Origin: CBDCFT01 sp965216365
GTDB lineage: Bacteria; Pseudomonadota; Gammaproteobacteria; Arenicellales; CBDCFT01
Length of the DNA stretch: 64,000 nucleotides
Direction of reading: 5' to 3'
NCBI GenBank assembly: GCA_965216365.1
Contig: CBDCFT010000020.1
Coordinates: forward strand, 186,001-250,000
Every line of letters begins with the position of its first letter. The stretch's first letter is position 1. Below are positions 18,870 through 27,727 of this stretch, piece by piece. Below the pieces are notes generated by a model. It was given only the letters and a program-made list of their open reading frames with translations. It ran no database searches and was not told the DNA's origin. The position numbers and the translations under genes were made by a program.

Positions 18870-19685
18870 CTATCCGGAAGCCATTGACGGCGCCGTCGAT
18901 GAACGCGCACGCAACATCAACCAAACGCCGAAGGCAAACATCGGCAAACTCAAGAGTTGGCCCATCGTGACCCAATCGAACATGAGATAGCCTAGATGGG
19001 TGTCCGGCTCTCGGAAAAATTCGACAAAAAACCTGAACATACTATAACAAACCAGAAATAAGCCCGAAACGCTGCCGACGGGGCGTGGGCGGCGCGAATA
19101 GACCAATAAAATCACCAGCAATAGCAGCCCTTCCAGACCGGCTTCGTACAATTGCGACGGGTGCCTTGGAATCGCATCAATGGCAGGAAACACAACGCCC
19201 CAGGGCGCATCCGTCGGGCCGCCCCAAAGCTCCTGATTAAGAAAATTCCCAATCCGGCCCGCGCCCAATCCAAGCGGACACAATGGCGCAATGAAATCGG
19301 TTATTTGCAAAAATTTACGTTTTGTATGTCGCGCAAACAGCCATACAGCGATGATGACACCAATCAAGCCACCGTGAAAAGCCATGCCGCCATCCCACAC
19401 GCTGAACACTTCCAACGGATGCGAACTGTAATATTCAAAATGGTAAAACAACACGTAGCCCAAACGGCCGCCGATAATGACGCCGATAGCGATATAGAAT
19501 AAAACATCCCACACCTCTTCTTTTTTCCACCCGCTGCCCTGTTGCCGGGCACGGTGTACGCCAATCAGTGCACCACCGACAAAACCGATCAAATACATCA
19601 AGCCATACCAATGCACGGGCAATGAACCGATCCAGGGAATCGGGATATTGATCGCGACAGGATCAATGTTTGGATGAATAATCAT
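18870..19685 (-). CDS. lgt: Prolipoprotein diacylglyceryl transferase
   Basis: Lgt transfers diacylglycerol from phosphatidylglycerol to the lipobox cysteine of prelipoproteins in the inner membrane, the first step of lipoprotein maturation. The 271-residue product has about seven membrane segments, the signature GRIGNFLNQELWG near residues 142-154, the early HWYGLMYL and the HGGLIG loop. Length is normal. It starts at an ATG at 19685 and leads a co-directional run that includes the DUF4124-like protein. At least two lipoproteins with clear lipoboxes are encoded at 54-56 kb. Confidence 0.96.
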   Translation of the reverse strand: MIIHPNIDPVAINIPIPWIGSLPVHWYGLMYLIGFVGGALIGVHRARQQGSGWKKEEVWDVLFYIAIGVIIGGRLGYVLFYHFEYYSSHPLEVFSVWDGGMAFHGGLIGVIIAVWLFARHTKRKFLQITDFIAPLCPLGLGAGRIGNFLNQELWGGPTDAPWGVVFPAIDAIPRHPSQLYEAGLEGLLLLVILLVYSRRPRPVGSVSGLFLVCYSMFRFFVEFFREPDTHLGYLMFDWVTMGQLLSLPMFAFGVWLMLRARSSTAPSMASG

Positions 19686-19818
19686 GCTTTATTACTGGCC
19701 AATAAAATAAATACCTTTAGTCTCGCTACATAAACCTGCCGGGACTTTACTCGTTGTTAGACGCTGACAAGCGCGCTGCGCTATAGTTCGCGCACCACCC
19801 ACGTAACCCGTATTGTAC

Positions 19819-21891
19819 ATGGCACAAGCTGAACGCACACCGAACCAGCTCATACGCGAGACCAGCCCTTACCTGCTGCAACACGCCTACAATCCGGTCG
19901 AGTGGTATCCATGGAACGATGATGCGCTGACCAGGGCGCGTACTGAAAATAAACTCATTTTACTTTCCATTGGCTATTCCGCCTGTCACTGGTGTCATGT
20001 GATGGAGCATGAGTCGTTCGAAGATCAGGCAACGGCGGACATGATGAACGATCTGTTTGTGTGCATCAAAGTGGATCGCGAAGAACGACCGGACCTGGAC
20101 AAGATATACCAGCTCGCACACCAGATGATGACCCAGCGTGCCGGTGGCTGGCCGTTGACTTTGTTCCTGACTCCTGACGAGCACATCCCGTTGTTTGCCG
20201 GCACCTATTTCCCAAAGGAACCGCGTTTCGGTATGCCCGGGTTTATGGACATTATGCAACGCGTCGCCTCCCATTACGATACGCATCGCGACGACCTGCA
20301 ACAACACAACGAGGCTATTCGCGCTGCGTTCACGCGTATCGAGGCCGCCGCACCATCGGCACAAGGTGATTTGTCGCTGGACGCGTTGCGTAAGGCGCGC
20401 GATGAACTGGAACAGGCCTATGACCCGGTCGATGGCGGTTTCGGCTCGGCACCTAAATTTCCGCATCCAACGAATATTGAACGTTTGCTGCACTATTGGT
20501 CAGATCAAAAGGCAGCTGGCGCAAACGACGAACGCGCACTGGAAATCGCTCTGCATACATTACGCGCTATGGCGAATGGTGGCATTTACGACCATTTGGG
20601 CGGCGGCTTTTGCCGTTATTCCGTGGATTCCCAGTGGGCGATTCCACATTTCGAGAAAATGCTCTATGACAACGCGCAACTGTTACCGTTGTATGTTGAT
20701 GCGTATGTCATATCAGGCGAGAAACAATTTCTGCGAGTTGCGAATGAAACCTGCGCATGGATCATGCGCGAGATGCAATCGCCCGACGGCGGTTACTACT
20801 CCACGCTGGATGCGGACTCGGAAGGCGAAGAAGGCAGGTTTTATGCCTGGACCATTGACGAGCTTAAAAACGCACTGGACGAAAACGAATGGCGCATCGT
20901 CGAAACCCATTATGGCTTACGTGGATCGCCCAACTTCGAAGGTAAATGGCACTTGTGCGCGCGGGTGCCGTTGGCGACCGCGGCACAGCGTCTTGGGCTG
21001 AAACAAGGCGAGGCAAAGGATTCACTAAACAACGCACGGCATAAGCTGTTTACTCTGCGCGAACAACGTGTTCGCCCGGGTCGTGACGAAAAAATACTGA
21101 CCGCTTGGAACGGCATGATGATCAAGGCCATGGCTCATGCCGGGCGCTGGCTGCAACGCGATGACTGGATTGAATCCGCTCAACGTGCGCTGGACTTTGC
21201 AAAGAATACATTGTGGCGGGACGGTCGTCTTTTGGCCACAACACGGGACGGTAAAACGCATCTCAACGCGTATCTCGACGACTATGTTTGGCTGGCGGAT
21301 GGGAGTCTGGAGTTGTTACAAGCACGCTGGCGCGACGGGGATATTGAATTCGCAATGCAATTGGCCGATGTGGTTTTAGATCATTTTGAAGATAAAGAAA
21401 ACGGCGGCTTTTTCTTCACCTCTGACGATCACGAACAACTATTGCACCGGCACAAACCGACCAGTGACGATGCCATCCCGTCCGGCAATGGTATCGCTGC
21501 ATCCATGCTGTTAAGGCTAGGCCACATCACCGGCGAACACCGTTACCTGGAAAGCGCAGAACGCGCGGTGCGCAGTCTGTATGGTCATATCCAGTCTTAC
21601 CCGTCCGCGCACGGTGCCTTGCTGAGCGCCCTCAATGAAACTGTCAGCCCGCCGCAGTCGATTATTCTGCGTGGAGAGACCAACGAATTACAGAGCTGGA
21701 TGGCGGTATGTCTGAAAGACTACTCACCACACCGCCAGGTTTATGCGATACCGGACGATGCTGCATCCCTGCCGGGATTGCTGGCCGAACGTACAGCGAA
21801 TGAAAATACCGTCGCTTATGTCTGCGAAGGCTTTTCCTGCCAAGCCCCGGCGACGGATATTGCGCAACTCGAAAACCAACTTAACCCCTAA
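19819..21891 (+). CDS. YyaL/SSP411-type thioredoxin-domain protein
   Basis: This 690-residue protein combines an N-terminal thioredoxin-like DUF255 domain (residues 5-160) with an alpha/alpha-toroid resembling N-acylglucosamine 2-epimerases and glycosidases. The redox-like motif YSACHWCHVMEHESF lies near residues 55-69 and GGWPLTLFL near 110. Bacterial YyaL and human SPATA20 share this layout; no reaction is established. The ATG at 19819 is preferred over a TTG six bases upstream. It is divergent from lgt and monocistronic. Confidence 0.9.
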   Translation: MAQAERTPNQLIRETSPYLLQHAYNPVEWYPWNDDALTRARTENKLILLSIGYSACHWCHVMEHESFEDQATADMMNDLFVCIKVDREERPDLDKIYQLAHQMMTQRAGGWPLTLFLTPDEHIPLFAGTYFPKEPRFGMPGFMDIMQRVASHYDTHRDDLQQHNEAIRAAFTRIEAAAPSAQGDLSLDALRKARDELEQAYDPVDGGFGSAPKFPHPTNIERLLHYWSDQKAAGANDERALEIALHTLRAMANGGIYDHLGGGFCRYSVDSQWAIPHFEKMLYDNAQLLPLYVDAYVISGEKQFLRVANETCAWIMREMQSPDGGYYSTLDADSEGEEGRFYAWTIDELKNALDENEWRIVETHYGLRGSPNFEGKWHLCARVPLATAAQRLGLKQGEAKDSLNNARHKLFTLREQRVRPGRDEKILTAWNGMMIKAMAHAGRWLQRDDWIESAQRALDFAKNTLWRDGRLLATTRDGKTHLNAYLDDYVWLADGSLELLQARWRDGDIEFAMQLADVVLDHFEDKENGGFFFTSDDHEQLLHRHKPTSDDAIPSGNGIAASMLLRLGHITGEHRYLESAERAVRSLYGHIQSYPSAHGALLSALNETVSPPQSIILRGETNELQSWMAVCLKDYSPHRQVYAIPDDAASLPGLLAERTANENTVAYVCEGFSCQAPATDIAQLENQLNP

Positions 21892-21982
21892 AAGCTTAAC
21901 TGGCGTTTAGCGAACTACGTGTTAATATTTTATTCACAATCCCATCAATATAATTCCTGTAACTCATTTTGACGGAGCAACT

Positions 21983-22789
21983 ATGCGAAATTTAAATCTC
22001 TTCATCATCTTCTGCAGCGCGATTCTCTTAGCCGGAAACGCAGCGGCAGGAACGATTGTTGAATTCGAAGTTCAGGATGCAGGGCAAACCACAGTGCAAA
22101 GCGCACATATTCATGAAGGCTTCGTCAGCGTTAAGAATCCCGGTGGTGCGGAAAACGTCGACGCCTTGTACCAACGCGAGCATGATCGCGTTTTTATTAT
22201 CGAGCACGATAAAAAATCATACATGATTATCAACGAGGCCAGGGTAGAGGAATTCACCAGTCAGGCGCGTGGCATGATGGCTCTTGTTCAGGCACAGATG
22301 GAAGGCATGACCGACGAGCAACGTGCTGAAATGGAAAAATCCATGGAAAACATGGGCATGGGCGGATTATTGAACAGCAATGAGGCCGCGCCCGTACCCA
22401 AGTACAAACAAACCTCCGAACAACGCGATGTTAACGGATACTCGTGCGAAGTCGTTGAGGTGTATAAAAATCAAAAACTGGATAGCGAAATGTGTGTAGC
22501 TGGTCGAGCGAATTTATCCATGGACGACAATGACTACGACACACTGAAAGCCATGCATAACTTTGCCCAACGCATGGCGACCAAGGCAGCCATGTTTATG
22601 AATAGTTTTGGTGGCACGCTACCGGAACTAGCGACCGGCGATATTGATGGTTTGCCCGTTGCGGTGAATGATATTGACGATAAAGTCACCGTCACCCTGC
22701 GCAGCATCAACGCGGCGGATATCGACCCGTCACGCCTGGGTGTACCGAAAGGCTATACCGAATCAGCGTTGCCGACACTCGGGCAATAG
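21983..22789 (+). CDS. Secreted DUF4412-like protein
   Basis: This 268-residue exported protein has a signal peptide (ends GNAAAG near 23). The body contains the pattern of DUF4412-type proteins: a beta-rich N-terminal half, a methionine- and glutamate-rich linker near 95-125, then a segment reading GYSCEVVEVYKNQ with the paired cysteine at MCVA. It probably works in the periplasm or is outer-membrane associated; no function is known. GGAG lies 7 bases before the ATG. It converges on a gene of unknown function across a short MITE-like element. Confidence 0.75.
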   Translation: MRNLNLFIIFCSAILLAGNAAAGTIVEFEVQDAGQTTVQSAHIHEGFVSVKNPGGAENVDALYQREHDRVFIIEHDKKSYMIINEARVEEFTSQARGMMALVQAQMEGMTDEQRAEMEKSMENMGMGGLLNSNEAAPVPKYKQTSEQRDVNGYSCEVVEVYKNQKLDSEMCVAGRANLSMDDNDYDTLKAMHNFAQRMATKAAMFMNSFGGTLPELATGDIDGLPVAVNDIDDKVTVTLRSINAADIDPSRLGVPKGYTESALPTLGQ

Positions 22790-22794
22790 ATTTT

Positions 22795-22936
22795 AGGGTG
22801 CCTCTATTTATTTGGGTTTTTACTTGAGTGCAAGAAAGCACCGCGCGCAAGACCGCAGTGTATATGTAATACGTGAGGATCTGAGCACGGTGCTGACGAC
22901 GCAATCGCGGAAAAAGACCATAAAGAGAGGTGCCCT
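22795..22936. mobile_element. MITE-like 142-bp element with 17-bp inverted ends
   Basis: The left end AGGGTGCCTCTATTTAT (22795-22811) and the right end ATAAAGAGAGGTGCCCT (22920-22936) are inverted repeats with 14 of 17 positions matching. Together they fill the gap between two convergent genes almost exactly, ending where the stop codon of the minus-strand gene begins. No open frame is enclosed. A miniature transposable element is the simplest reading; I saw no second copy in this window and no clear target duplication. Confidence 0.5.
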
Positions 22937-23590
22937 CTAATGCGGATAGTTAATCATCCGTAACTTCTCGCCCTGGGGCTGACGATAGAAAAAACGTAAT
23001 TCGTCGTACATTGCGTCGGTATCGTCATGGCGCAGGTATTTTTCATCCAGGCTGTCACAATATTTCGCCGCGAATCGATTTGCATCGCGATAACGCGCTA
23101 GTTGCTCGGCGTCGAGATCATCGGCGAACGTCGCGTCATCGAATAACCAGTTGTGCAGTTCACGCCATTTATCGTTTGCGCCTTGTTGGTTGAACAAAGC
23201 CAGAATACTAACGTACTTGTCGACCTCGGCTTGCAACTCCATTTCCATCAAGGTCACGCTGCGTTCCTGTGACGCGTTCCAAATGAGATAAAGAAAATGA
23301 CTAACGCCTTCTAAAGCAATACAAAATGCTTTGAGGTTGCCATCGTTTAATTCATCGTTCGGGTGAAAGTCATCAAGATGCTGCAACACTTCCTGCTCGA
23401 TGTACAAAGAAAGATCAAGATCTTCACCTTGTTGCTGCACCAACAGTTTTTCCGGTGGCATACGTGCGTTGTCGCTGGTATCCAGACATGCCGCCAATTC
23501 AGGGTCGGAAATTAAAAAATCGTCAACCTCATGATCAAGACTGACCTGGTAGATGGACTCCAGTTGCCGTTGCAGATAAGCAAGCGACAT
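22937..23590 (-). CDS. Hypothetical protein, second gene of a pair
   Basis: I do not recognise this 217-residue protein. It is acidic, soluble and probably mostly helical, with no signal peptide, membrane segment or metal motif. Residues 85-105 (KAFCIALEGVSHFLYLIWNAS) are the most hydrophobic part and may form the core of a helical bundle. It starts 3 bases after the stop of the gene at 23594-24226, so the two are almost certainly one operon and possibly partners. Confidence 0.75.
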   Translation of the reverse strand: MSLAYLQRQLESIYQVSLDHEVDDFLISDPELAACLDTSDNARMPPEKLLVQQQGEDLDLSLYIEQEVLQHLDDFHPNDELNDGNLKAFCIALEGVSHFLYLIWNASQERSVTLMEMELQAEVDKYVSILALFNQQGANDKWRELHNWLFDDATFADDLDAEQLARYRDANRFAAKYCDSLDEKYLRHDDTDAMYDELRFFYRQPQGEKLRMINYPH

Positions 23591-23593
23591 GAC

Positions 23594-24226
23594 TCAGTGC
23601 CGTGCGTTGTTAATCGGATCCTGTGACAATTGCACACCCAGTTTGCGTAATTTGTTCGCCGCCCGAGTGCTGCCAGTGCGAAACCACAGTTGATACAAAC
23701 GCATAATATCCGCGTTGCTGGCGGTCGCGGCATCGTCGTTCATCTCGCCTAAAACATCAACGAAATCAGCAAATTGACAGGACAACTCGGCAAATACATC
23801 GGATAAATTACCGATATTGCGGCCGTCCACGGTTTCGTCGGCCAACTGACCATAAGCCATGCCACCCATGGAAATATAATAGTCAACGTCTACCGGTTTT
23901 CGGCTGAGACTCTCTGAAAACAAGCCTGCGATGAATAACGAGACATCGCCCGCACGACGCAATGCGGTTGTGCGCTCACGAAAGGTATCGGCTTGTAATG
24001 CATCGTCAAACATCAAAGCGACAGGTTTGAGCGAATAACCCTCTTCCGTGTTTTCAAAGAATTGATCCGTGCGGGAAAAGTCGCATAGCAGATTGACCAG
24101 ATAAACAACCGCTTCCTCAGTCGCCTGCAAACTTTGTTTTTCCAGCGCCGTTAAAATGGACTCCTGAAAAAAAGCACGCACATCCTTGGCTTCAATAACA
24201 CGATAAGAACCTGTCGATTGCTGCAT
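23594..24226 (-). CDS. Hypothetical protein, first gene of a pair
   Basis: I do not recognise this 210-residue protein. It reads as soluble and helical, with VYLVNLLCDFSRTDQFF near residue 45 and YYISMGGMAYGQLAD near 115 as the best conserved-looking stretches. This wording occurs in uncharacterised gammaproteobacterial proteins, but I cannot name a family. The ATG at 24226 has TAAGG at good spacing; a GTG at 24235 is in frame. A CRP-type site lies 187 bases upstream at 24413. The downstream partner gene follows after 3 bases. Confidence 0.75.
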   Translation of the reverse strand: MQQSTGSYRVIEAKDVRAFFQESILTALEKQSLQATEEAVVYLVNLLCDFSRTDQFFENTEEGYSLKPVALMFDDALQADTFRERTTALRRAGDVSLFIAGLFSESLSRKPVDVDYYISMGGMAYGQLADETVDGRNIGNLSDVFAELSCQFADFVDVLGEMNDDAATASNADIMRLYQLWFRTGSTRAANKLRKLGVQLSQDPINNARH

Positions 24227-24412
24227 AGCTTTCACCCTTATTTTCCCAGTTACACACAGTATTAGACAATACGGAACTTAAAAGTTATCACCGCAACACA
24301 ATTTTACAAAACCAGCACTCTCCTTTGGTGGCTGCTAACTTTTAGCATTTGTTACTAGTGATTAACTCCGCTTGACAATGCATAAACGTTACATGAAAGC
24401 GCTTTATGTTAC

Positions 24413-24428
24413 TGTGAACTTTTTCACA
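24413..24428. promoter_or_regulatory. CRP-type binding site
   Basis: TGTGAACTTTTTCACA is a perfect TGTGA-N6-TCACA. On the minus strand a weak -10 (TAACGT) is centred 32 bases away, which would place the site at about -41.5 for the 24226 operon. On the plus strand TCTAAT at 24452-24457 is centred 34 bases away. Confidence 0.55.
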
Positions 24429-24586
24429 CTTATCGCCTATATATACTATGTTCTAATTGGCGCTTAATAGGTTCAAAGTGACTGTAATTTTTAAATGATC
24501 ATTCTGAAAGAGCGAAGCGCGTCCAGAAAAGCCAGTGCAGGGATGCACGCGTTTGGCGCGCCTAAGGATGGAATCCAGTCAAGTAA

Positions 24587-24604
24587 GGCGCAACACGTTG
24601 CGCC
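24587..24604. repeat. 18-bp palindrome, copy 1
   Basis: GGCGCAACACGTTGCGCC has perfect 8-base arms around a 2-base centre. It is the first of three related palindromes in 112 bases. Confidence 0.8.
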
Positions 24605-24637
24605 GAATATTTACCGAGATTTGCGTTAATAACTTGT

Positions 24638-24655
24638 GGTGCAACACGCTGCACC
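24638..24655. repeat. 18-bp palindrome, copy 2
   Basis: GGTGCAACACGCTGCACC has 8-base arms with one mismatch. It begins 51 bases after copy 1 and is followed by CTACG, as in the widespread GGTGCAnnnnTGCACCCTACG intergenic repeats. Confidence 0.8.
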
Positions 24656-24680
24656 CTACGGAGCTGAATCAGTATTTCTC

Positions 24681-24698
24681 GGTGCAACGTGTTGCACC
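24681..24698. repeat. 18-bp palindrome, copy 3
   Basis: GGTGCAACGTGTTGCACC has perfect 8-base arms around GT. It begins 43 bases after copy 2. Confidence 0.8.
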
Positions 24699-24739
24699 CA
24701 ACGGGAATAAACATTTCATCGCTTGATTAAGGATACAAG

Positions 24740-26284
24740 TCAAATTACCCGGCACACACCACCACGGCGTGGATCGGCGGCGCCCCAAGTTTGTTTGCCG
24801 TCAGTGATTAATGTGTGCGCACCGCCAAAAAAGAATGTGATGTCATCCCAGATTTTGTGTTCGGGGTAGCGTTGTAATATTCGTTCCGTCTCCGCCGCGG
24901 ACAATCCGCCTTCAAGATATAACGTATCGTTCTCAAAGTGAATACGCGGTGCACATACAGCCTGTTCGACATCCATATTGTGGTCAATTAAATTAAGCAA
25001 TACTTGTAAAGTGGTTGTGCGAATTCTGTTTGCACCACCAGACCCGGTAACAAGCGTCCGCCCCTTCGCATCACGCACCAGCGTTGGCGCCATCATGGAG
25101 CTGATGCGTTCGTTCGGCGTCCACTGATGAAACCCGAGTGGGTTTAAATCTTCCTCGCCTAACATGTTATTCAACATGATGCCCGTGCCGGGCAGCAAGT
25201 GCCCGCAACCTTCGCCGTTGGAAACGGTCATCGCTGCCGCATTACCCTGAACATCGACGATTGAAATATGCGTTGTACCGCGATGAGATTGTGTGCGTCG
25301 TTGCAGTTCGCGTTTAAATAATTTCAACCTGTCCGATGCAAATAATTTTTCGCCATCTATTCGTTCCTCGTCGGCCATCGATTCATGACGTGCAACATTG
25401 GTCAAATCCATGACATCAGCCAATGTTGCAACGTAGTCCGACGTGCCAAATTTTAAACTCGCTTGATCGATTGACTCTAGCAATGTCAAGCCAAAGGAAA
25501 TCAACCCGCCCCCGGCACTGGGAAACGGATTGCCGAAGATTTGCGCATCACGATAATTCGTCACGATGGGTTCGCGTATTTTGGTTTCGTATCGCGCTAG
25601 ATCATCATAATCAAGGTGGCCGGCTTCCGCGCACTCGCGAACAATCAACTGCGCCACCTCGCCACGATAGAACAATTTATCACCCTCAATGACTAACACT
25701 TCTAAAGTATCAGCAAGCTCCGGCATTTTAATTATTTCACCTGCCGTTAAAGCACGATCAGAATACTGACGGCTGCCAAATACTTCGCGCGCCGAAGCGT
25801 GCGTGATATAGATCGGTTCAACCAGGGAAAGAATATAGGCTTGCAGTTCACTCACCATTATTCCTTCGCGTGCTGCTTGGATCGCCGGCTCCATCAGCAT
25901 TTTCATCGGCATTGACCCAAGTTGGCGATGTATATCAAACATCCCGCGTACGGCGCCGGGCGTGGCTACCGCACTGTAACCCATATAAAAATCTTGGGTT
26001 GCACTGCCGAAATCCACTACCACTTTTTCGAAGTCGATATTCGCTGAATCTTTTTTGCGACGTGGTGTTTGCGTGAAAAAATCCATCAGTTTTGGTTTAG
26101 CCCCATGTTGCTGCGCCATCAGGAATCCGCCACCACCGACGCTTGTTAGAACCGGCTCAGCGACGCAGGCCATGAAAAATGCAGCAATCGTGGCATCAAA
26201 CGCATTCCCGCCTTCGCGTAATACGGATTCCGCCGCATCCGCGGTTAGTACGTGGCCACACGCCACAGCGCCTCTATGTTTCAT
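24740..26284 (-). CDS. Gamma-glutamyltransferase family protein
   Basis: This 514-residue N-terminal-nucleophile hydrolase belongs to the gamma-glutamyltransferase family, which cleaves or transfers gamma-glutamyl groups from glutathione-like compounds. The autocleavage and catalytic threonine is in RGTTHISIVD, followed by the substrate loop SNGEGCGHLLPGTGIMLNN and the late GSGGANRI stretch. There is no signal peptide, unlike the periplasmic E. coli Ggt, so this one is probably cytoplasmic. The substrate is therefore uncertain. It is divergent from icd, with 151 bases between starts. Confidence 0.9.
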   Translation of the reverse strand: MKHRGAVACGHVLTADAAESVLREGGNAFDATIAAFFMACVAEPVLTSVGGGGFLMAQQHGAKPKLMDFFTQTPRRKKDSANIDFEKVVVDFGSATQDFYMGYSAVATPGAVRGMFDIHRQLGSMPMKMLMEPAIQAAREGIMVSELQAYILSLVEPIYITHASAREVFGSRQYSDRALTAGEIIKMPELADTLEVLVIEGDKLFYRGEVAQLIVRECAEAGHLDYDDLARYETKIREPIVTNYRDAQIFGNPFPSAGGGLISFGLTLLESIDQASLKFGTSDYVATLADVMDLTNVARHESMADEERIDGEKLFASDRLKLFKRELQRRTQSHRGTTHISIVDVQGNAAAMTVSNGEGCGHLLPGTGIMLNNMLGEEDLNPLGFHQWTPNERISSMMAPTLVRDAKGRTLVTGSGGANRIRTTTLQVLLNLIDHNMDVEQAVCAPRIHFENDTLYLEGGLSAAETERILQRYPEHKIWDDITFFFGGAHTLITDGKQTWGAADPRRGGVCRVI

Positions 26285-26435
26285 TTATCAACATGGCTTT
26301 AAATATTCTTCAAGACACCCAATTGAATACGCGAATTACAACACAAAATGTTAAACTCAATCCTGTTTCATTCGCGCTGTCGCGCGTAATGAGCGAAGCG
26401 CAAAACACCACAATCATCAATATGGAATCTAATAA

Positions 26436-27689
26436 ATGACCTACCGAAATGTAAATCTGCCCGAATCTGGTGAAAAAATAAGCGTTCAGAATAATAAACT
26501 CCAGGTGCCCGAAAACCCCATCCTGGGTTATGTCGAAGGCGACGGTATTGGCAAGGATATTACCGATGCATCGTTACGGGTATGGGATGCCGCGGTTGAA
26601 AAGGCGTACAACGGTAAACGGCGTGTGCATTGGTGCGAATTGTACCTGGGTGAAAAGGCCGCAGGGCTTTACGATGGCGATTATTTTCCGGCGGAAACCC
26701 TGGACGCCATCAAAGACCTGACTGTCGCCATCAAAGGCCCGCTTACGACACCCGTCGGCGGTGGTTTTCGTTCACTTAACGTCTCTTTACGTCAGGATCT
26801 GGATTTATACGCCTGCGTGCGACCCGTGCGTTATTACAACGGTGTACCTTCCCCTTTACGCAAACCGGAAGAAGTTGATGTGGTCATTTTCCGAGAGAAC
26901 ACTGAAGACGTGTATTCGGGTATCGAGTACGCAGCAGGTACGGCAGAGAACGAAAAACTCGCGAAGTTTTTGCGCGAGGAAATGGGTTGCGAGTTTTTCG
27001 AAGACGCCGGACTGGGCGTAAAGCCGGTCAGCGCTTTTGGCTCAAAACGCTTGATTCGAAAAGCCATTCAATATGCCGTCGATAATAACCGGCCCAGTGT
27101 CACGCTGGTACACAAAGGCAATATCATGAAGTTCACCGAAGGTGCGTTTCGTAACTGGGGATATGAATTAGCAAAGGAAGAATTCGCCGATGTCACGATT
27201 ACTGAAGACGAACTGTGGGAGAAGCACGACGGCAAACAACCGGAAGGGAAAATCGTCATCAAGGATCGCATTGCGGATATCACATTTCAGCTAATGCAGT
27301 TGCGCCCGGCAGAGTTTGACGTTCTGGCCACCACAAATTTAAACGGTGACTATTTGTCCGACGCCGTCGCAGCCGAAGTCGGCGGCATCGGTATTGCGCC
27401 CGGCGCCAATATCGCGGATAGCGTCGCGGTTTTTGAAGCCACCCATGGCACCGCACCCAAGTATGCCAACCAAAACAAAGTCAATCCGTCGTCTTTATTG
27501 CTGTCGGGTGTGATGATGCTGGAATACATGGGATGGACGGAAGCGGCAAACCTTATCAACAACGTGTATCCAAAAGTCATCGCCGATAAAACCGTGACCT
27601 ATGACTTTGCCCGGCTCATGGACGGCGCGACGACGGTTTCAACCAGCGATTTCGCGGATAAACTGATAGACAAAATTCAGGCGAGTTAA
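26436..27689 (+). CDS. icd: NADP-dependent isocitrate dehydrogenase
   Basis: Icd oxidises isocitrate to 2-oxoglutarate in the TCA cycle. The 417-residue protein follows the E. coli enzyme closely: VPENPI...EGDGIG near the start, GPLTTPVGGGFRSLNVSLRQDLDLYACVRP with the regulatory serine, the RENTEDVYSGIEY loop, LVHKGNIMKFTEG, and the cofactor region ATHGTAPKYA. The serine in RSLNVSLRQ is the residue inactivated by AceK, whose gene follows 38 bases downstream. The ATG has GGAA 8 bases upstream. Confidence 0.97.
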   Translation: MTYRNVNLPESGEKISVQNNKLQVPENPILGYVEGDGIGKDITDASLRVWDAAVEKAYNGKRRVHWCELYLGEKAAGLYDGDYFPAETLDAIKDLTVAIKGPLTTPVGGGFRSLNVSLRQDLDLYACVRPVRYYNGVPSPLRKPEEVDVVIFRENTEDVYSGIEYAAGTAENEKLAKFLREEMGCEFFEDAGLGVKPVSAFGSKRLIRKAIQYAVDNNRPSVTLVHKGNIMKFTEGAFRNWGYELAKEEFADVTITEDELWEKHDGKQPEGKIVIKDRIADITFQLMQLRPAEFDVLATTNLNGDYLSDAVAAEVGGIGIAPGANIADSVAVFEATHGTAPKYANQNKVNPSSLLLSGVMMLEYMGWTEAANLINNVYPKVIADKTVTYDFARLMDGATTVSTSDFADKLIDKIQAS

Positions 27690-27727
27690 GGTTGCATCCG
27701 ATCAATCGATAATTCGATATTTAGAAA

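Larger units (their letters stand above)
24241..24739. other. Gene-free stretch with CRP-type site and three palindromes
   Basis: About 500 bases lie between the start of an unknown operon and the 3' end of the gamma-glutamyltransferase gene. It holds a perfect CRP-type site at 24413-24428, a TATACTAT stretch at 24442-24449, and three 18-bp palindromes at 24587, 24638 and 24681. Frames across it lack coding character. No T-run terminator is visible. Confidence 0.6.

Noticed and set aside
24372..24400. TTGACA as a plus-strand -35 box
   Set aside because: No acceptable -10 hexamer occurs 15-19 bases downstream.
24587..24698. CRISPR array
   Set aside because: The three repeats are 18 bases, palindromic and diverged, with spacers of 33 and 25 bases and no cas genes; they are better described as palindromic repeats.
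26293..26439. 48-residue frame ending in ATGA overlap with the icd start
   Set aside because: The overlap is attractive as a leader peptide, but there is no ribosome site and the frame covers the region where the icd promoter must lie.
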